A stretch of DNA of 7,087 nucleotides, taken from NCBI GenBank assembly GCA_027340195.1, contig DAHWNE010000396.1, positions 1 to 7,087 of the forward strand, given 5' to 3'. Under the pieces are notes generated by a model. That model was given only the letters and a program-made list of their open reading frames with translations, was not told the DNA's origin and did not search any database. The stretch's first letter is position 1. Each line of letters opens with the position of its first letter. The translations under genes and the position numbers were made by a program. Origin of the DNA: Acetobacteraceae bacterium (GTDB taxonomy: Bacteria; Pseudomonadota; Alphaproteobacteria; Acetobacterales; Acetobacteraceae). Shown here piece after piece: positions 1 to 5,437 of the stretch.

Positions 1-1
1 G

Positions 2-988
2 GCGCGGGTGCCGGGCACCGCGGTCGAGGGCGAGCTGCGTGCGTTCTACCAGCACGCCCATGTCGCGCGCCGGGTATTGGAACTGGCCCGCGGGATGCTG
101 TGCGGGGCGGCGGCGGAGCGGCCCTCGGCCGGTCCGGACCCGGTGCCGCCCTCGGTCGGCGCCTATGTGCCGGTGCGCGCGGGCGGGCGGGACTACGCGA
201 TCTACTACGAGACCGCCGGGCAAGGGCGCGATCTGCTCTGTCTACACACCGCCGGGGCCGATTCGCGCCAGTTCCACCGGCTGATGGCCGATCCGCGGCT
301 GACCGCGGGGCATCGGCTGGTGGCCTTCGCCCTGCCGTGGCACGGCAAGTCGCCGCCGCCCGGCGGCGCCGTTCCCGGGTCGTGGCGGCTGGATACCGAG
401 CTTTATGTCGCGCTCATCATGGGCTTCGTCGCCGCGGCCGGGCTGCGCCGGCCGATCGTGCTCGGCGCGTCCATGTCGGGCGAGATCTGCCTGGAACTGG
501 CGCTCCGGCACCCGGATGCGTTCGGCGCCATCATCGCCTGCGAGGCCTGCGAGCAGGTACCGCGCCGCTTCACCGCCTGGCCCTCGCATCCTGAGGTGAA
601 CCAGGGGTTCTTCATCCCGGAATGGATTCATGGCCTCTCCGCCCCGCAGAGCCCGGCCGAATGCGTGGCCGCGATCGACTGGCACTACGCCCAGGGCGGG
701 CCGGGCGTGTTCACCGGCGATATCGCCTTCTATGCCGGGGATTGGGACGCGCGCGAGCGGGTCCATCTTATCGACGGGGCCCGGGCGCGGCTGTACATGC
801 TGACCGGGGAGTATGATTATTCCTGCACGGTGGAGATGTCGGCGGCGACGGCGGCGAAAATCCCCGGCGCGCGATTCCGGGCGATGCCCGGCATCGGCCA
901 TTTCCCATTCGCCGAGAATCCGGCATTGTTCGCCGAGCATCTGCTGCCCATCCTGGAGGAACGCAAGAATGACCGCGATCACGCTTGA
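2..988 (+). CDS. Alpha/beta-hydrolase fold enzyme (5' partial)
   Basis: This is a hydrolase of the alpha/beta fold; the substrate is not determinable. The frame is open to the left edge, so the true start may lie outside. A GTG at 8 is the first possible start and residues are numbered from it. The fold core begins near residue 55. The oxyanion-hole region is LHTAG (79-83). The nucleophile elbow is GASMSG (153-158), with Ser155 in a G-x-S-x-S context. The acid is probably Asp270 in GEYD, and the catalytic His298 lies in GIGHFPF. Residues 201-245 would form the cap. About 50 residues, Arg- and Ala-rich and partly helical in appearance, precede the fold and match nothing I recognise. The stop overlaps the next gene by 20 bases, indicating co-translation with the GlcG/HbpS-like protein. 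The pairing suggests a small-molecule catabolic operon, but esterase, C-C hydrolase and amidase activities all remain possible. The family call is firm and the function is open. Confidence 0.9.
   Translation, partial: ARVPGTAVEGELRAFYQHAHVARRVLELARGMLCGAAAERPSAGPDPVPPSVGAYVPVRAGGRDYAIYYETAGQGRDLLCLHTAGADSRQFHRLMADPRLTAGHRLVAFALPWHGKSPPPGGAVPGSWRLDTELYVALIMGFVAAAGLRRPIVLGASMSGEICLELALRHPDAFGAIIACEACEQVPRRFTAWPSHPEVNQGFFIPEWIHGLSAPQSPAECVAAIDWHYAQGGPGVFTGDIAFYAGDWDARERVHLIDGARARLYMLTGEYDYSCTVEMSAATAAKIPGARFRAMPGIGHFPFAENPALFAEHLLPILEERKNDRDHA
955..960 (+). promoter_or_regulatory. Shine-Dalgarno that fixes the start of the GlcG/HbpS-like gene
   Basis: GGAGGA lies 8 bases before the ATG at 969, inside the end of the hydrolase gene. 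The frame is also open further upstream, with an ATG at 813. The combination of this strong site and the canonical N-terminus of the family makes 969 the better start. Confidence 0.75.
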
Positions 989-1403
989 GCAGGCCCAGAC
1001 CATCGTTTCGGTGGCGTTGCGCTTCGCGCGCGAACAGAAATATCAGCCGCTGGCGGTGGTGGTGCTGGATGCGCGGGGCGTGATGAAGGCGTTCGCCGCC
1101 GAGGACGGCACCAGCCTGCGGCGGGAGGAGATCGCGCGCGGCAAGGCGCATGGGGCGCTCTCGTTCGGGATCGGCTCGCGGGCGCTGGCCAAGCGGGCGG
1201 CCGACCAGCCGCAGTTCATCGCCGCGGTGACCCATGCGGTGGGCGGCCTGCTGGTGCCGGTTCCGGGGGGCGTGCTGGTGCGCGCCGCCGCCGGCGGGCC
1301 GATCATCGCCGCGGTGGGGATTTCCGGCGACGTCTCGGCCAATGACGAGGCGGCGGCGCTGGCCGGGATCGAAGCGGCGGGGCTGCTGGCCGATCCGGGG
1401 TGA
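969..1403 (+). CDS. GlcG/HbpS-family (heme-degrading/heme-binding domain) protein
   Basis: This 144-residue protein spans the whole GlcG/HbpS (also called PduO C-terminal-like) domain, the usual length for single-domain members. Family hallmarks are the strand VVVLDARGVMKAF (30-42), the helix EEIARGKAHGALSFG (53-67), the GG-LVPVPGGVLVR hairpin (92-105), and the C-terminal IIAAVGISGD with NDEAAALAGIEAAGL (112-139). There is no signal peptide, so it is probably cytoplasmic. Some relatives bind heme or corrinoid, and others sit in catabolic operons (glycolate, propanediol) with no proven activity. The sequence alone does not show which applies here. It overlaps the upstream hydrolase by 20 bases and has its own strong ribosome site, so the two proteins are probably made together and may act on the same pathway. 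The upstream ATG at 813 in the same frame is rejected as start because the added residues are an Arg-rich shadow of the hydrolase. Confidence 0.92.
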   Translation: MTAITLEQAQTIVSVALRFAREQKYQPLAVVVLDARGVMKAFAAEDGTSLRREEIARGKAHGALSFGIGSRALAKRAADQPQFIAAVTHAVGGLLVPVPGGVLVRAAAGGPIIAAVGISGDVSANDEAAALAGIEAAGLLADPG

Positions 1404-1537
1404 TCGGTTCGCCCGCGCGGCGGCCTTGGGCACTCCGTCAATGGACTCGGACGGGTGGATCGATTATCTCCCCGACACCGGTTGACGCCTCCGACGGTGG
1501 CGCGGCCGGGTGACGGTTTCTGACACGGGAGAGGGTC

Positions 1538-1957
1538 ATGGCTTCGCTCAAGGGCAGCAAGACGGAAGAGAACCTCAAGGCCGCGTTCGCCGGGGAATCC
1601 CAGGCCAATCGGCGCTATCTCTATTTCGCCCAGAAGGCGGATGTGGAAGGCTACAACGACGTCGCGGCGGTGTTCCGCTCCACCGCCGAGGGCGAGACCG
1701 GGCACGCGCACGGGCATCTCGAGTTCCTGGAAGCGGTCGGCGATCCGGCCACCGGCAAGCCGATCGGCAAGACCGCAGATAACTTGGCCGCCGCGGTGGC
1801 CGGGGAGACGCACGAATACACCGACATGTATCCGGGCATGGCGCGTTCGGCCCGCGAGGAAGGGTTCGACGAGATCGCCGACTGGTTCGAGACCCTGGCC
1901 AAGGCCGAGCGGTCTCATGCCGGGCGGTTCCAGCGCGCGCTGAACGAGCTGTCCTGA
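1538..1957 (+). CDS. Rubrerythrin family diiron protein without rubredoxin domain
   Basis: This is a ferritin-like four-helix diiron protein of 139 residues. Rubrerythrins reduce hydrogen peroxide to water in the cytoplasm. The ligand set is complete and matches that described for Desulfovibrio vulgaris rubrerythrin: Glu20 (in AFAGESQANRRY), Glu53 and His56 (EGETGH), Glu90 and Glu93 (GETHEY), Glu124 and His127 (ERSH). Typical members are about 190 residues and end in a rubredoxin domain with two CxxC knuckles. Here the chain stops soon after the last helix and contains no cysteine, so electrons must come from a separate protein. The ATG is preceded by GGGAGAGGG a few bases upstream. The next genes, an iron-sulfur protein and a DUF3501 protein, are a recognised neighbourhood for such short rubrerythrins. 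Peroxidase function is inferred from the family; the partner relationship is inferred from context. Confidence 0.96.
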   Translation: MASLKGSKTEENLKAAFAGESQANRRYLYFAQKADVEGYNDVAAVFRSTAEGETGHAHGHLEFLEAVGDPATGKPIGKTADNLAAAVAGETHEYTDMYPGMARSAREEGFDEIADWFETLAKAERSHAGRFQRALNELS

Positions 1958-1970
1958 GCCGGGGCGTCGA

Positions 1971-1992
1971 GCGGGGGGCGCGCGCCCCCCGC
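1971..1992 (+). repeat. Perfect 22-base G+C palindrome after the rubrerythrin gene
   Basis: GCGGGGGGCGC is followed directly by its reverse complement GCGCCCCCCGC, beginning 13 bases after the rubrerythrin stop. As RNA it would form a very stable hairpin. There is no T-run after it, so a classical intrinsic terminator is not supported. It may instead act as an mRNA 3'-end stabiliser or a partial attenuator ahead of the Fe-S protein gene. Confidence 0.7.
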
Positions 1993-2008
1993 GGCGTTCC
2001 GCGCTTCG

Positions 2009-2027
2009 CGCCGGGCCTGGCCCGGCG
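2009..2027 (+). repeat. Second G+C hairpin in the rubrerythrin/Fe-S protein spacer
   Basis: CGCCGGGCC and GGCCCGGCG are separated by a single T, giving an 8-base-pair stem with a 3-base loop. A smaller GCGC-TTC-GCGC stem lies just before it (2001-2011) and competes for some of the same bases. The 9-base string CGGCGTTCC follows both this hairpin (2023-2031) and the 22-base palindrome (1992-2000). Only two T residues follow, so it is a structured spacer rather than a proven terminator. Confidence 0.6.
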
Positions 2028-2065
2028 TTCCCGCCCCACCCACGGCCACGATCCGGACCTGCACG

Positions 2066-3406
2066 ATGCGTGAAGGCAGCCTCGACGCGCCCACTCGCCA
2101 TGCCATCCCTTGGCAGGATCCGGAGTTCACCGATCCGGCGAAGATCGAGGCCGAACTGCGCCGCGTGTTCGACATCTGTCACGGCTGCCGGCGCTGTTTC
2201 AACCTTTGCGATTCCTTTCCCAAGCTGTTCGACCTGATCGATGCCTCGCCGACCGGCGAGCTCGACGGCGTGAACAGCGCCGATTTCAAGCCGGTGATCG
2301 ACGGCTGCACGCTGTGCGACATGTGCTTCATGACGAAGTGCCCATATGTGCCGCCACATGCGTTCGACCTCGATTTCCCGCATCTGATGCTGCGCTATCG
2401 GGCGATGGAGGCCGCCGGCGGAAAGCTGGGTCTGGCGGAGAAAGCGCTGGCCGCGACCGACCGCAACGGCCGGATCGCGGGGGCGCTGGCGCCGGTGGCG
2501 AACTGGGCGACGCGCCGCGGCAACACCACCACCCGCGCGCTGCTGGCGCGGCTGGCCGATCTCGACCCGCGCGCCGAGCTGCCGAAATATCATCGCCCCG
2601 ATTTCGTGGCCGCCGCCGCCAAGGCGCCGCCGCCGGTCAACCGCGAGGCTCCGGGCTACGGGCGCAAGGCGGTGATCTATGCCACCTGCTTCGTCAACTA
2701 CAACGATCCCGACATGGGCGCCGCGGCCCGCGCGGTGTTGGCGAAGAACGGGGTGGAGACCGAGGTGGTGCATCCGCATTGCTGCGGGATGCCGCTGCTG
2801 GAACAGGGCCGCATCGGCGAGGTGGCGGACGCCGCCCGCCAGGTGGCCGGCGCGCTGGGGCGTTGGATCGACAAGGGCTACGACGTCATCGCCCTGGTGC
2901 CGTCCTGCGCGCTGATGCTGAAATTCGAATGGCCGCTGATCCTGCCCGACGACGCGGCGGTGAAGCGGCTGTCGCAGGCAAGCTTCGACATCAGCGAATA
3001 TGTGGTGGACATCGCGCGCAAGCAGGGGCTGGCACCGGGAATGGCGCCGATTCCGGGCGGCGTCGCGGTGCACCTGGCCTGCCACGCGCGGGCCCAGAAC
3101 ATGGGCCAGAAGGCCGCCGAGCTGCTGCGTCTGCTGCCGGAGACCGAGGTGACGGTGATCGAGCGCTGCTCGGGTCACGGCGGCTCCTGGGGCTTCAAGG
3201 GGGCGCATTTCGACACCGCGCTGAAAATCGGCCGCCCGGTGGCGCGCCAGGCGGCCGGCAGCGGGCGCGGGTTCGTGGCCTCCGAATGTCCGTTGGCCGG
3301 GGTGCATATCGCGCAGGGCATGGAAGCCCTGGACGATGCCGCCACCCGCCCCACATTGGCGGGACACCCGATCCAGCTGATGGCGCAAGCCTACGGGCTG
3401 ATCTGA
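2066..3406 (+). CDS. Fe-S oxidoreductase with two 4Fe-4S ferredoxin clusters and two CCG domains (GlpC/HdrB-like)
   Basis: This is a 446-residue, soluble-looking electron-transfer protein. The N-terminal part has two CxxCxxCxxxC motifs: Cys38/41/44/48 and Cys81/84/87/92, the latter followed by Pro, each expected to hold a 4Fe-4S cluster. Two cysteine-rich CCG domains follow. The first has Cys208, the Cys239-Cys240-Gly241 triplet, and Cys281 in VPSC. The second has Cys339 in HLACH, CSGHGG at 368-373, and Cys408 in SECP. The second triplet is therefore CSG, not CCG. This architecture resembles GlpC and heterodisulfide-reductase-type proteins, which pass electrons between a dehydrogenase or thiol system and another carrier. 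No flavin domain and no membrane segment is visible. The gene begins 108 bases after the rubrerythrin, beyond two hairpins, and is 13 bases ahead of the DUF3501 gene. The ribosome site before the ATG is weak. The inferred role is electron donor to the rubredoxin-less rubrerythrin. A glycerol-phosphate dehydrogenase role is unlikely because no GlpA/B gene is adjacent. Confidence 0.94.
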   Translation: MREGSLDAPTRHAIPWQDPEFTDPAKIEAELRRVFDICHGCRRCFNLCDSFPKLFDLIDASPTGELDGVNSADFKPVIDGCTLCDMCFMTKCPYVPPHAFDLDFPHLMLRYRAMEAAGGKLGLAEKALAATDRNGRIAGALAPVANWATRRGNTTTRALLARLADLDPRAELPKYHRPDFVAAAAKAPPPVNREAPGYGRKAVIYATCFVNYNDPDMGAAARAVLAKNGVETEVVHPHCCGMPLLEQGRIGEVADAARQVAGALGRWIDKGYDVIALVPSCALMLKFEWPLILPDDAAVKRLSQASFDISEYVVDIARKQGLAPGMAPIPGGVAVHLACHARAQNMGQKAAELLRLLPETEVTVIERCSGHGGSWGFKGAHFDTALKIGRPVARQAAGSGRGFVASECPLAGVHIAQGMEALDDAATRPTLAGHPIQLMAQAYGLI

Positions 3407-3419
3407 CACGAGGTCGCCG

Positions 3420-4010
3420 ATGTCCGCCCCCCGCCTGATTACCGAGGCCGATCTGCTGGCGCCCGCCGCCTATGCCGCGGTGCGCAGCGAACGCCGCCGC
3501 GCGGTGGCCGCCCGCAAGCGGCTGCGCCGGGTGGAGGTGGGACCCTTCGTCACCTTCTACTTCGAGTGCTTCGAGACGATGTGGTTGCAGATCCAGGAGA
3601 TGCTGCACATCGAGAAGGGCGGGCCGGCGCAGATCCCCGACGAGCTCGCCGCCTACAACCCGCTGGTGCCGAAGGGCGACGAGCTGGTCGCCACCTTCAT
3701 GATCGAGATCGACGATCCGCTGCGCCGGGCCCGGGTGCTGGCGCGGCTGGGCGGGATCGAGGAATCCCCCTTCCTGCGCCTCGGCACCGAGACCATCCGC
3801 GCGGTGGCGGAGGCCGACCAGGACCGTACCTCCGCCGAGGGGAAGGCGTCCTCGGTGCAGTTCGTGCATTTCCCATTCACCCCGGCGCAGATCGCCGCCT
3901 TCCGCCAGCCGGGGGCGGAGGCGGTGCTGGGTCTCGATCACCCGGAATACCGCCACATGGCGGTGATCCCCGAAGCGGTGCGCGCCGAGCTCGCGGGCGA
4001 TTTCGCCTGA
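3420..4010 (+). CDS. DUF3501 family protein
   Basis: This 196-residue protein matches my recollection of the DUF3501 family over its whole length. It has an N-terminal helix with ITEADLLAPAAYAAVRSERRRA (7-28), a basic segment leading to VGPFVTFYFECFETMWLQIQEML (40-62), an acidic stretch with AYNPLVPKGDELVATFMIEI (78-97), and a C-terminal HFPFTP with HPEYRH (150-179). The function of the family is unknown. There is no signal peptide, membrane helix, Cys cluster or nucleotide-binding loop, so nothing points to a specific chemistry. A GAGG ribosome site sits 6 bases before the ATG, and only 13 bases separate it from the Fe-S protein gene, so the two are almost certainly co-transcribed. Its recurrent pairing with this kind of Fe-S protein and rubrerythrin suggests an accessory or structural partner in the same redox system. 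That role is inferred from context only. Confidence 0.92.
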   Translation: MSAPRLITEADLLAPAAYAAVRSERRRAVAARKRLRRVEVGPFVTFYFECFETMWLQIQEMLHIEKGGPAQIPDELAAYNPLVPKGDELVATFMIEIDDPLRRARVLARLGGIEESPFLRLGTETIRAVAEADQDRTSAEGKASSVQFVHFPFTPAQIAAFRQPGAEAVLGLDHPEYRHMAVIPEAVRAELAGDFA

Positions 4011-4024
4011 GCTTGTCGCGGGGG

Positions 4025-4049
4025 CGCGGGTGGGGCAGAACCGCCCGCG
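4025..4049 (+). promoter_or_regulatory. Leader hairpin carrying element copy 1, before the first binding-protein gene
   Basis: CGCGGGTGG (4025-4033) can pair with CCGCCCGCG (4041-4049), with one G-U pair, leaving the loop GGCAGAA. The segment 4027-4046 matches 5371-5390 upstream of the second binding-protein gene at 18 of 20 bases. The hairpin ends 16 bases before the ribosome site AAGGGGGG of the first binding-protein gene, so it could act in the mRNA leader. It could equally be a terminator of the DUF3501 transcript, but no T-run follows. Confidence 0.5.
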
Positions 4050-4078
4050 TCATCCACGACCCGAAGGGGGGATAATCC

Positions 4079-5332
4079 GTGAAGTTCAGGAAACTACTGC
4101 CCGCGCTGGGCATGCTGTCGGCGCTGTGGGGAGGGGCCGCGGTCGCCGCGCCCGCCGCCCCGTCCGTCATCAAGATCGGCACGCTCTATGCCAGTTCCGG
4201 TCCCTTCGCCGCCATTTCGATGCCGGTCTATGACGGCGAGAAGCTGTGGGTGAAGCAGATGAACGCCCAGGGCGGCGTTTATGTCGGCGCCTACCACAAG
4301 AAGATCCCGGTCAAGCTGATCGCCTATGACGACCAGTCCAGCACCGCCACCGCGGCGACGCTGTATAACCAGCTCATCAGCCAGGATCACGTCGATCTGC
4401 TGATGGCCGATTCGGGGTCGGTGCTGACCTCGGTGGCGGTGCCGATCGCCAAGGAACATAAGATGTTCCTGTTCGACGTCTCCGGCACCGGCGGGACCTT
4501 CTTCACCAAGGACAATCCCTACATCGCGTTGATGGCGATCCCGGTGTCCACCATCTGGCCGAGCGCGATCTCCAATTTCCTCGACGATGTCGGGGTGAAG
4601 AACGGGATCAAGACCGCCGCCATCCTCTATGCCACCAACGACTTCACCGGCACCCAGGCGCACGCGCTGGCCGGGTTCCTCAAGAAGGCCGGCAAGATCA
4701 AGATCGTCTATGACCAGGGCGTGCCGACCAGCACCACGAACTATACCGTGCTGATCAACAACATCGCCGCCCATAAGCCGGACGCGGTGATCGAGCTCGG
4801 GTTCCCCAACAACGAGATCGCGTTCCTGCGCAACCTGCAGGACTCCGGCGACACGTTCCGCTTCCTGTTCACCGTCTATGGCGGCACCGAGATGGACCTG
4901 CTGCTGAAGAATGTCGGCGCCGCGGGGTTGGCCGGCACCTTCAGCTATGTGCCGTCCGCGCTCTACTCGTACAAGGTGAATTACGGGCCGACGCTCGCCC
5001 AGTACCGGGCCATGTGGGACAAGGCGTATCCGAAGGGCTCGGGCGTGGAATGGGGATCGAACGCGGTCTATGGCTATCAGGCCTGCCTGGTGATGCAGCG
5101 GGCGCTGGCCACCGCCAAGGGCCTGAGCCAGATGGACATCCACAATGCGGTGTTCGCCCTGTCGGGCAAGCTCAAGACGCTTGACGGGACCTTCGAGCTC
5201 AACAGCGAAGGCGCGCAGATCGGCGAGATGACACCGATGGGCCAGCTGGTCCGCAAGGGCAAGCACGGCATCGGTATCGTCGCCGTCTATCCGCCGGAAT
5301 TCGCCAAGGCGAAGGCGGTGTTCGGCAAGTAG
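4079..5332 (+). CDS. ABC transporter periplasmic substrate-binding protein, branched-chain amino acid type (paralogue 1)
   Basis: This is the 417-residue receptor of a HAAT-family ABC importer (Leu/Ile/Val-binding-protein fold, Peripla_BP_6 type). The Sec signal peptide is clear: basic n-region MKFRK, hydrophobic core to about residue 20, and cleavage probably after AVA at 23. No lipobox cysteine is present, so the mature protein should be free in the periplasm. The mature chain opens with IKIGTLYASSGPFAAISMP (31-49), the first strand and ligand-facing loop of the fold. DSGSVLTSVAVPIA (111-124) and LYATNDFTGTQA are further family landmarks. The GTG start is supported by AAGGGGGG 7 bases upstream and by the signal peptide beginning there. 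The next gene encodes a gap-free paralogue, and the following gene is the permease. The ligand is unknown. The family binds amino acids, amides, urea and aromatic acids, and the sequence does not discriminate among them. Confidence 0.96.
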   Translation: MKFRKLLPALGMLSALWGGAAVAAPAAPSVIKIGTLYASSGPFAAISMPVYDGEKLWVKQMNAQGGVYVGAYHKKIPVKLIAYDDQSSTATAATLYNQLISQDHVDLLMADSGSVLTSVAVPIAKEHKMFLFDVSGTGGTFFTKDNPYIALMAIPVSTIWPSAISNFLDDVGVKNGIKTAAILYATNDFTGTQAHALAGFLKKAGKIKIVYDQGVPTSTTNYTVLINNIAAHKPDAVIELGFPNNEIAFLRNLQDSGDTFRFLFTVYGGTEMDLLLKNVGAAGLAGTFSYVPSALYSYKVNYGPTLAQYRAMWDKAYPKGSGVEWGSNAVYGYQACLVMQRALATAKGLSQMDIHNAVFALSGKLKTLDGTFELNSEGAQIGEMTPMGQLVRKGKHGIGIVAVYPPEFAKAKAVFGK

Positions 5333-5362
5333 CGGCGCGCCGGCCGCGGGCGCGGCTTGCCG
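5323..5362 (+). repeat. Inverted repeat spanning the stop codon of the first binding-protein gene
   Basis: CGGCAAG (5323-5329) pairs perfectly with CTTGCCG (5356-5362). The enclosed segment holds a second stem, GCGGC/GCCGC (5332-5336 with 5343-5347). The stop codon lies just inside the outer stem. The position suits an mRNA-protecting 3' structure that keeps the first receptor abundant, or an attenuator before the second receptor. No T-run is present. Confidence 0.5.
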
Positions 5363-5364
5363 GA

Positions 5365-5400
5365 CCCGACCGGGTTTGGCAGAACCGCCCCGCGGTCGGG
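5365..5400 (+). promoter_or_regulatory. Leader hairpin carrying element copy 2, before the second binding-protein gene
   Basis: CCCGACCG (5365-5372) is the exact reverse complement of CGGTCGGG (5393-5400). Inside it GGTT (5373-5376) can pair with AACC (5383-5386), presenting TGGCAG in the loop. The segment 5371-5390 repeats the 20-base element found before the first binding-protein gene. The fold is not identical to that of the first copy, but GGCA lies in the terminal loop in both. Whether it acts as RNA, as a DNA operator, or is a relic of duplication is undecided. Confidence 0.5.
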
Positions 5401-5428
5401 ATGCGACCGCAACCGGCGAAGACTGAAC

Positions 5429-5436
5429 GGGGGAGG
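5429..5436 (+). promoter_or_regulatory. Unusually close Shine-Dalgarno of the second binding-protein gene
   Basis: GGGGGAGG ends one base before the ATG at 5438. Pairing through GGAGG would leave too little spacing. Pairing through the upstream GGGGG gives about 4 bases. The ATG at 5438 is still preferred because it gives a normal signal peptide (MNVR, then a hydrophobic core). The in-frame ATG at 5357 would add 27 Arg-rich residues across the hairpin, and those at 5453 and 5456 would remove the basic n-region. Confidence 0.55.
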
Positions 5437-5437
5437 C

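Noticed and set aside
1390..1407. CCGATC/GATCGG hairpin over the stop of the GlcG/HbpS-like gene as a terminator
   Set aside because: It has only six pairs and is followed by TTCGCCC, with no T-run. The support is too weak to call a terminator.
1482..1510. TTGACG at 1482-1487 as a -35 box for the rubrerythrin gene
   Set aside because: No acceptable -10 sequence lies 16-18 bases downstream, as the region is almost pure G+C. GATTAT at 1462-1467 has no matching -35 either. A promoter probably exists in this spacer but I cannot place it.
1043..3409. Very long open frame on the - strand (788 residues) opposite the redox genes
   Set aside because: It is the codon-bias shadow of G+C-rich + strand genes. 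The product is Arg/His/Gly-rich with no recognisable domain, and it runs across several real genes and spacers.
2110..3438. A second + strand frame of 442 residues overlapping the Fe-S protein
   Set aside because: It is extremely Arg/Gly/Ala-rich and lacks any motif. The competing frame carries all the conserved cysteines.
4071..4076. GATAAT as a -10 promoter box
   Set aside because: It lies between the ribosome site and the GTG start of the first receptor gene, too close to allow a leader, and has no -35 partner.
5377..5392. TGGCAG segment as a sigma-54 (-24/-12) promoter
   Set aside because: The -24-like TGGCA is there, but the TTGC-type -12 element is not found at the required spacing in either copy of the repeat.
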